10,188 bases of DNA from positions 1-10,188 of the forward strand of contig DDXR01000010.1 in NCBI GenBank assembly GCA_002347565.1, in the 5' to 3' direction. The number at the start of each line of letters is the position of its first letter. Position 1 is the stretch's first letter. This document shows positions 6,669-10,188 of the stretch, piece by piece. A program made the position numbers and the translations under genes. Source of the DNA: a bacterium UBP2_UBA2255 (GTDB taxonomy: Bacteria > Edwardsbacteria > AC1 > EtOH8). Below the pieces are notes generated by a model that was not told the DNA's origin, ran no database searches, and was given only the letters and a program-made list of their open reading frames with translations.

Positions 6669-6688
6669 TCAGCTTTTTCGGGGTCATC

Positions 6689-9184
6689 ATGTCTGACAGA
6701 CGGTCGATGTTCCTCACCGACGCCCAGCTGGCGGCCGAGATCGCCAAGTGCGAGTACTGCGCCGAGAAGCCCTGCCGCGAGGCCTGCCCGGCCGACTGCT
6801 CGCCGGCCGACTTCATCATGGCGGCCAGGGTGGGCGCGCCCTCCGACTACAAGCGGGCCGCGGCCCTGATCATGGGCCACAACCCGCTGGGCGGGGTCTG
6901 CGGCGCGGTCTGCCCGGACAGGCACTGCATGCGGGCCTGCGCCCGCGCCACGTTCGACCATGCGGTCAACATCCCGGCGGTGCAGGCCACCATCGTCCAG
7001 AAGGCCAAGGACCTGGGCGTGATGCCGGCCTTCGTCCAAGCGAAACCAAACGGGATGAAGGTCGCCGTGGTGGGCGCCGGCCCGGCCGGCTACGGCGCGG
7101 CCGCGGCCCTGGCCCAGCTGGGCTACGCCGTCGACATCTACGAGCGCGAGAAGTACTCGGGCGGGGCGGTGGCCCTGATCCCCGACTACCGGCTGGACAA
7201 GTCGGTGCTGAAGACCGACCTGTTCTGGCTCTCCGACCTGGGCGAGATCAGCGTCAAGTACGTCAAGGACACGGCCCAGCCCGCGGCCCTGCTGGCGCAG
7301 GGCTACCAGGCGGTGGTGGCAGCCGCGGGCCTGACCGTCCCGATCACGCTGGGCATCGAGGGCGAGGAGCTGGCGGTCAACTGGCGGGACTACCTGTCCA
7401 ACCCGGTGCGATTCCGGGTGCGGGGCCGCAGCGTGGCGGTGATCGGCGGCGGGGCCGTGGCCGCCGACTGCGCCGTGACCGCCGCCGGCAACGGCGCGGC
7501 GTCGGTCGAGCTGTTCGCGCTGGAAAAGATATCGGAACTGCCGCTGACGGCCAAGGAGCTGCAGGGCCTGCTGGACGCCGGCGCCACGGTCACCGGACGG
7601 ACGCGCGTCAAGGAGATACTATCGAAAAAAGGCAAGGTGGCGGGCCTGCGCACCGGCAAGGTGTCCCTGCCCAAGGGGCGGCCGTTCCACCCCCGCGAGG
7701 TCATCGACGTCAAGGGCACCAAGCAGTACCGGGAGGACATCGACTTCGTGATCACCGCCGTCGGCGCGCGGGCGGGCATCGCGAAGACGGAATCCGACGG
7801 CGTGTTCCTCTGCGGCGACGTCGCCAACGGGCCGACCACAGTGGTCGAGGCCGTGGCCGCGGGCAAGAACGCGGCCCTGCTGGCGGACGCCTTCGTCAAG
7901 GGCAAGGAGAAGCCGGCCATCGAGCAGGCCGTCAAGAGCCGGTCGATCCTCGCTGGCCGCAGGCTGCTGCCGGTGCCGGTGACGGCGGACTTCTTCGGGC
8001 GGAGGATCATCTCGCCGTTCCTGCTGTCGGCCGCCCCGCCCTCGGACGGGTACGAGCAGATGAAGCGCGCCTACGAGGCGGGCTGGGCCGGCGGCGTGAT
8101 GAAGACGGCCTTCGACGGCGTCGACATCCACATCCCGGGCGAGTACATGTTCGCCTTCTCCAAGGACACCTACGCCAACTGCGACAACGTCTCCGGCCAT
8201 TCATTGACTCGGGTATGCGACGAGATCGCGAAACTCGTGAAGGAATTCCCCGACCGCCTGACCATCGCCTCCACCGGCGGCCCGGTCACCGGGAACGACC
8301 ACGAGGACAAAATGGTCTGGCAGTCCAACACCAAAAAGCTCGAGGCCGCGGGCGCCATGGCCGTCGAGTACTCGCTGTCCTGCCCGCAGGGCGGGGACGG
8401 CACCAAGGGCGACATCGTGTCGCAGGACGCCGAGCTGACGGCCAGGATCATCGGCTGGGTGATGGAGGTGTCCGATCCCAATGTGCCGAAGCTGTTCAAG
8501 CTGACGGCCGCGGTGACCGCGATCTATCCCATCATCGACGCGATCAGGAAGGTCTTCGCCCAGTACCCGGACAAGAAGGCCGGCGTGACGCTGGCGAACA
8601 CCTTCCCGACCCTGGCGTTCCGCACGGGTGGGAAGAAATCGTGGGACGAGGGCATCGTAGTCGGCATGTCGGGCGCAGGCGTGATCCCGATCTCCAATTT
8701 GACGCTGGCCAACGTGTCGAAACTCGGAGTTGCTGTTTCCGGCAACGGCGGGCCGATGGATTACCGGGCCGCGGCCGACTTCCTGGCCCTGGGCGCGCGC
8801 ACCGTGCAGTTCTGCACCGTCGTGATGAAGCACGGCTACGGCATTGTGGACGACCTGCACTCGGGCTTGTCCCATTTGATGGAGGCGCGCGGCATCAAGT
8901 CCGTGGACAAGCTGGTCGGCTGCGCGCTGCCGGACCCGATCACCGGGTTCATGGAGCTGTCCGCCGAGAAGAAGATCTCCGACGTCAACGCCGAGCTGTG
9001 CCAGCACTGCGGCAACTGCACCCGCTGCCCGTACCTGGCGATCACGCTGGACGAGGAGAAGGTGCCCCAAACCGACGCGTCAAAGTGCATCGGCTGCTCG
9101 ATCTGCTCGCAAAAATGCTTCTCCGGCGCGCTGTTCATGCGCGAGCGCTCCAAGAAGGAAAAATCCCTACTTCAAGAGGCATGA
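6689..9184 (+). CDS. PreT-PreA-type fused flavoprotein (dihydropyrimidine dehydrogenase-like, divergent barrel)
   Basis: An 831-residue cytoplasmic multi-cofactor oxidoreductase, about PreT plus PreA in length. The N-terminal Fe-S domain has C21, C24, C29, C33, C37, C71, C75, C80 and C84. An FAD site GAGPAG lies at 129-134 and an NAD(P) site GGGAVA at 253-258. GVFLCGDV follows at 371-378. The FMN TIM barrel spans about 425-745, with MKT (471-473), SLSCP (562-566) and NTF (637-639). Two C-terminal [4Fe-4S] motifs carry C771/C774/C777/C780 and C800/C803/C806/C810. NAD(P)H electrons would reduce, or be gained from, a ring substrate at the FMN. The catalytic-loop Cys (C565) is kept. However, the Asn of the classical NLSCP motif is Ser562, and the NIE motif recalled for DPD reads NVS (500-502), so the substrate may not be uracil/thymine. 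MSGAGVIPISN (660-670) resembles YgfK. A GGGG box 5 nt before the ATG supports this start. Confidence 0.9.
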   Translation: MSDRRSMFLTDAQLAAEIAKCEYCAEKPCREACPADCSPADFIMAARVGAPSDYKRAAALIMGHNPLGGVCGAVCPDRHCMRACARATFDHAVNIPAVQATIVQKAKDLGVMPAFVQAKPNGMKVAVVGAGPAGYGAAAALAQLGYAVDIYEREKYSGGAVALIPDYRLDKSVLKTDLFWLSDLGEISVKYVKDTAQPAALLAQGYQAVVAAAGLTVPITLGIEGEELAVNWRDYLSNPVRFRVRGRSVAVIGGGAVAADCAVTAAGNGAASVELFALEKISELPLTAKELQGLLDAGATVTGRTRVKEILSKKGKVAGLRTGKVSLPKGRPFHPREVIDVKGTKQYREDIDFVITAVGARAGIAKTESDGVFLCGDVANGPTTVVEAVAAGKNAALLADAFVKGKEKPAIEQAVKSRSILAGRRLLPVPVTADFFGRRIISPFLLSAAPPSDGYEQMKRAYEAGWAGGVMKTAFDGVDIHIPGEYMFAFSKDTYANCDNVSGHSLTRVCDEIAKLVKEFPDRLTIASTGGPVTGNDHEDKMVWQSNTKKLEAAGAMAVEYSLSCPQGGDGTKGDIVSQDAELTARIIGWVMEVSDPNVPKLFKLTAAVTAIYPIIDAIRKVFAQYPDKKAGVTLANTFPTLAFRTGGKKSWDEGIVVGMSGAGVIPISNLTLANVSKLGVAVSGNGGPMDYRAAADFLALGARTVQFCTVVMKHGYGIVDDLHSGLSHLMEARGIKSVDKLVGCALPDPITGFMELSAEKKISDVNAELCQHCGNCTRCPYLAITLDEEKVPQTDASKCIGCSICSQKCFSGALFMRERSKKEKSLLQEA

Positions 9185-9186
9185 CC

Positions 9187-9213
9187 TTAACACGAAGACG
9201 CGAAGACACGAAG
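9187..9213 (+). repeat. Left inverted repeat of the GxxExxY unit
   Basis: This is a 27-bp repeat made of a TTAA start and three 8-bp units of the form C(A/G)CGAAGA, the last one cut short. It matches the reverse complement of 9611-9637 at 22 of 27 positions. Two of the five differences are G/A changes that still allow G-U pairs in RNA. Confidence 0.75.
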
Positions 9214-9225
9214 CCTTGAAACGAT

Positions 9226-9615
9226 ATGGACATTGAGGATATCGCAAAAACCATTGTTGATGCGGCTTATCAAGTGCACTGTACGCTTGGTCCGGGATTG
9301 CTCGAAACTGTATACCAACGATGTCTTCTTGTTGAGCTTCAGAGCAGGGGATTGCGTGTTGAGTGCGAAATGCCTCTATCTATTGTTTATCGCAATATCA
9401 AGATCGACGTCGGTTATCGCATGGACATGGTCGTGGAGGGGTGCATTGTAATCGAAAACAAAGCGATCGAGGCTGTTCAGCCGGTTCACAAAGCGCAAAT
9501 CATAACCTATCTGAAGGTATCTCGTTACCAGCTCGGCTTCCTGATTAACTGGAATGTTCCATTGATCAAGGATGGCATCCATCGACTGATAAACAAGAAT
9601 ATGAACAAATCTTAG
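9226..9615 (+). CDS. GxxExxY protein (PD-(D/E)XK nuclease-like small protein)
   Basis: A 129-residue protein of the GxxExxY family, assigned to the PD-(D/E)XK nuclease-like fold with unproven biochemical function. The defining motif is G24-L-L-E27-T-V-Y30. Further family features are GYRMDMVV with D67, then VIENK with E77 and K79, QxxxY at 91-95, and LGFLINWN at 103-110. D67, E77 and K79 are good candidates for the nuclease-type metal site. There is no signal peptide or membrane segment. Base composition differs from its neighbours: two 60-nt stretches counted by hand (9301-9360 and 9481-9540) have 28 and 29 G/C, against 44 in 8761-8820. The stop codon lies inside the right inverted repeat. 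No clear ribosome site precedes ATG 9226. It sits between two genes of a metabolic operon that it does not obviously serve, which suggests recent arrival. Confidence 0.9.
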   Translation: MDIEDIAKTIVDAAYQVHCTLGPGLLETVYQRCLLVELQSRGLRVECEMPLSIVYRNIKIDVGYRMDMVVEGCIVIENKAIEAVQPVHKAQIITYLKVSRYQLGFLINWNVPLIKDGIHRLINKNMNKS

Positions 9616-9637
9616 AGTCTTTGCGTCTTTGTGTAAA
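9611..9637 (-). repeat. Right inverted repeat of the GxxExxY unit
   Basis: The reverse complement of this 27-bp stretch has the same plan as 9187-9213: three 8-bp units CACAAAGA, CGCAAAGA and a degenerate CTCTAAG, with 22 of 27 identities. It includes the last bases and stop codon of the GxxExxY gene and ends one base before the ssnA ATG. It therefore also occupies the place where an ssnA ribosome site should be. Confidence 0.75.
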
Positions 9638-10188
9638 ATGGAAAAAGAAAAATCGCTCCTCATCAAGAACGGCATCGTGGTCACGCTGGGCGACGAAAAC
9701 AAGGTGCTCTACGGCCACGCGGTGCTGTGCGAGGGCAAGTTCATCAAGAAGATCGCCCCGCAGAAGTCGTTCAAGGGAAAATACGACAAGGTGATCGACG
9801 CAATGGGCCAGGTGGTGCTGCCGGGCTTCATCAACGCCCACATGCATTTCTACAGCACCATGGTGCGGGGCCTCGGCAAAGCCGCGCCCTCGGCCAATTT
9901 CCAGGAGGTGCTCGAGAATCTTTGGTGGCGGCTGGACAAGAAGTTGACCCTCGATGACTGCTACTACTCGGCGCTGCTGCCGCTGATCGATGCGGTCAGG
10001 CACGGCACCACCACGCTGATCGACCACCACGCCTCGCCCTTCGCCGTCACGGGCTCGCTGGACGTGATCGCCAAAGCAGTCAAGCGGTCCGGGCTGCGGG
10101 CGTCGCTCTGTTACGAGCTCTCCGACCGCGATGGGGACAAGATCGCGCAGCAGGGCATCGACGAGAACACGGCGTTCATCAAGCGCTG
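9638..10188 (+). CDS. ssnA: SsnA-type aminohydrolase, 5' part (runs off the window)
   Basis: The first 183 codons of an amidohydrolase-superfamily enzyme; the gene is cut by the window end. A small beta domain leads into VLPGFINAHMHFYS, where H68 and H70 form the HxH metal site at the start of the TIM barrel. NLWWRLDKKL (94-103) and IDHHASP (128-134) closely resemble E. coli SsnA as I recall it, and single it out from guanine deaminase and chlorohydrolase relatives. The family hydrolyses C-N bonds of rings. The precise SsnA substrate is not settled, but its usual neighbours (YgfK, XDH, hydantoinase) point to purine degradation. ATG 9638 is the only sensible start, yet no Shine-Dalgarno precedes it because the right inverted repeat abuts the codon. 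Expression could be reduced, or depend on readthrough and a new initiation mode. Confidence 0.85.
   Translation, partial: MEKEKSLLIKNGIVVTLGDENKVLYGHAVLCEGKFIKKIAPQKSFKGKYDKVIDAMGQVVLPGFINAHMHFYSTMVRGLGKAAPSANFQEVLENLWWRLDKKLTLDDCYYSALLPLIDAVRHGTTTLIDHHASPFAVTGSLDVIAKAVKRSGLRASLCYELSDRDGDKIAQQGIDENTAFIKR

Larger units (their letters stand above)
6332..6688. other. Hairpin-rich 357-bp intergenic region
   Basis: No gene is supported here; the 67-codon minus-strand ORF shows no recognisable motif. The left third carries post-xdhB hairpins: TCCCCTCT/AGAGGGGA with loop GGGA at 6343-6362, TCTTTCTT/AAGAAAGA at 6395-6416, and the terminator at 6409-6437. The middle has TTGTG-GGT-CACAA (6454-6466) and a cluster of nested dyads at 6517-6592. 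The right end is AT-rich, with a TGTAA-N4-TTACA dyad at 6655-6668 and the ribosome site of the next gene. The density of perfect short dyads is notable. Confidence 0.6.
9187..9637 (+). mobile_element. Putative 451-bp GxxExxY-carrying insertion unit
   Basis: A single small gene of lower GC content fills a unit bounded by inverted repeats at 9187-9213 and 9611-9637. The left end begins 2 nt after the flavoprotein stop, and the right end abuts the ssnA ATG. No transposase and no clear target-site duplication are visible. Mobility is inferred from the inverted termini, the composition shift, and the restored operon junction if the unit is removed: stop-CC-ATG with AGAGG 7 nt before the ATG. It could be mobilised in trans, or be a retained selfish or regulatory cassette. 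Confidence 0.55.

Noticed and set aside
9187..9213. CRISPR-like or tandem satellite array
   Set aside because: Only three 8-bp units with no spacers, mirrored in inverted orientation at 9611-9637; this fits terminal repeats rather than an array.
6748..9219. 823-codon second + strand frame overlapping the flavoprotein gene
   Set aside because: Arg/Gly-rich shadow with no motifs; the other frame has complete cofactor sites along its whole length.
9376..9702. Minus-strand ORF across the GxxExxY gene and ssnA start
   Set aside because: It runs antisense through two recognised coding sequences and both sides of the right repeat, with no family resemblance.

Overview
The window is a GC-rich bacterial chromosome segment with every credible gene on the + strand. 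The genes are a membrane-anchored M23 peptidase, a secreted CapA-family protein, a split xanthine dehydrogenase (xdhA, xdhB), a single-chain PreT-PreA / dihydropyrimidine-dehydrogenase-like flavoprotein, a small AT-richer GxxExxY gene framed by inverted repeats, and the 5' part of ssnA, which runs off the right edge. The separate XDH subunits, E. coli-like promoters and periplasm-type M23/CapA proteins suggest a Gram-negative or related uncultured lineage with anaerobic-style purine metabolism. The sequence alone does not fix the phylum.

Region 1 (1-2350) holds the two envelope genes. A strong promoter-like pair (TTGACA, 17 bp, CATAAT) at 109-137 drives the M23 gene (start 229), which ends in a textbook intrinsic terminator at 1176-1210. 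The CapA-like gene (start 1266) follows a second perfect hairpin and ends at another strong GC hairpin (2325-2350).

Region 2 (2400-6440) is an xdhA-xdhB operon. It has its own promoter (TTGAAA, 17 bp, TATCAT) and possibly a 15-codon leader ORF. In the 55-bp spacer between the subunits, one of two hairpins contains the xdhB Shine-Dalgarno. All eight [2Fe-2S] cysteines and the XDH-type substrate and catalytic residues are present, so this looks like a genuine xanthine dehydrogenase. A hairpin-rich 357-bp spacer with a terminator follows.

Region 3 (6689-10188) holds the fused flavoprotein and ssnA. The flavoprotein has DPD domain order: Fe-S, FAD, NAD(P), FMN barrel, 2x[4Fe-4S]. Its barrel lacks pyrimidine-binding residues recalled for classical DPD and shares short motifs with YgfK. 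With XDH and SsnA nearby, it reads as part of a purine/urate degradation locus (compare the ygfK-ssnA-xdhD neighbourhood of enterobacteria), with no uricase in view.

The most striking structure is the 451-bp unit 9187-9637 between the flavoprotein gene and ssnA. A GxxExxY (PD-(D/E)XK-like) gene is bracketed by 27-bp imperfect terminal inverted repeats built from 8-bp units, and its base composition differs from its surroundings. Removing the unit on paper leaves the upstream stop codon 2 nt from the ssnA ATG and places an AGAGG Shine-Dalgarno 7 nt before that ATG. This suggests a precise insertion into a translationally coupled operon junction.
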